IMG/VR virus record: IMGVR_UViG_3300038856_000064
Span: 111,149 to 175,148 of that record
Direction: 5' to 3' (one strand)
DNA: 64,000 nt
Source of the DNA: a virus
The notes under the pieces were generated by a model. It was given only the letters and a program-made list of their open reading frames with translations, was not told the DNA's origin and made no database searches. The position numbers and the translations under genes were made by a program. Positions 63,828 to 64,000 of the stretch are shown one piece after another (the first letter of the stretch is position 1; every line of letters starts with the position of its first letter).

Positions 63828-64000
63828 ATGGATGATAGTGGATTATTAACGCGAATGGCGATGGATGACTCTAGAGTATCATCTAGGTCTCGATGGTCTT
63901 ATATGTCAAAATATAGCTTTAAAAGATGGATAGTTCAGCCTGTGCGAAACACTTCAATAACTCCGGCTTTCACTCGCGACGTACAAGATACACCTAGATA
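63828..64000 (+). CDS. Hypothetical protein (partial, runs off right edge)
   Basis: Open from ATG 63828 to the window end, at least 57 residues, Ser/Arg-rich (MDDSGLLTRMAMDDSRVSSR). No ribosome-binding site is obvious. Start uncertain. Confidence 0.35.
   Translation, partial: MDDSGLLTRMAMDDSRVSSRSRWSYMSKYSFKRWIVQPVRNTSITPAFTRDVQDTPR

Overview
The window is one arm-to-arm stretch of a large tailed double-stranded DNA phage (siphovirus-like: large terminase, portal, HK97-type capsid, tail tube and tape measure, no contractile sheath seen). No host gene, rRNA, integrase or CRISPR array was found. The host is not certain. Consensus TTGACA/TATACT promoters placed so close to ATG codons that the mRNAs should be leaderless, boxes resembling sigma-28/WhiG promoters, and a GP88-family protein all point weakly towards an actinobacterium (leaderless-rich Deinococcus-type hosts are an alternative).

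Left arm (1 to about 29.5 kb, all minus strand, so read from right to left): a run of small genes with a sigma-like protein, an HTH protein and a homopolymer-interrupted ERCC4 nuclease (29.4-24 kb). Then come the intein-bearing large terminase, portal, protease-scaffold with a nested scaffold start, decoration protein and major capsid protein. A stand-alone homing-nuclease/Mom-like fusion gene follows, then connector and neck genes, tail tube, tail assembly genes and a tape-measure gene that starts with TTG and runs off the left edge. Five copies of a minus-strand motif (TTAGTGTATWAT or close) sit just upstream of structural genes and may be late promoters.

Right arm (29.5-64 kb, all plus strand): from 29.7 to about 38 kb the DNA looks richer in G+C and consists of tiny genes, each with its own promoter ending about 5-6 bases before ATG. 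The cassettes are separated by strong intrinsic terminators and by nine copies of an undescribed intergenic module (hairpin plus a CATATCG box). A tRNA-like cluster without encoded CCA and several structured RNAs lie at 33.7-35.2 kb. From 38 kb on come overlapping accessory genes: GP88, RNase HI, ATP-dependent DNA ligase, a DUF932-like protein, a CCA-adding enzyme, a Thg1-like 3'-5' polymerase, two 2-oxoglutarate-oxygenase-like proteins, a MoxR-type AAA ATPase fused to a BRCT domain next to a metallopeptidase-VWA partner, a dCMP-deaminase-like protein and many tandemly duplicated small genes.

A motif of the form GACANCTAGA runs through the whole right arm. It forms the first half of the promoter spacer (TTGACATCTAGA), recurs at gene ends (GAC AAC TAG), and its CAACTAGA core recurs inside genes. 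This layout resembles the stoperator systems of some actinophages. The CCA-adding enzyme, Thg1-like polymerase and tRNA-like RNAs suggest a tRNA-end repair or maturation module.
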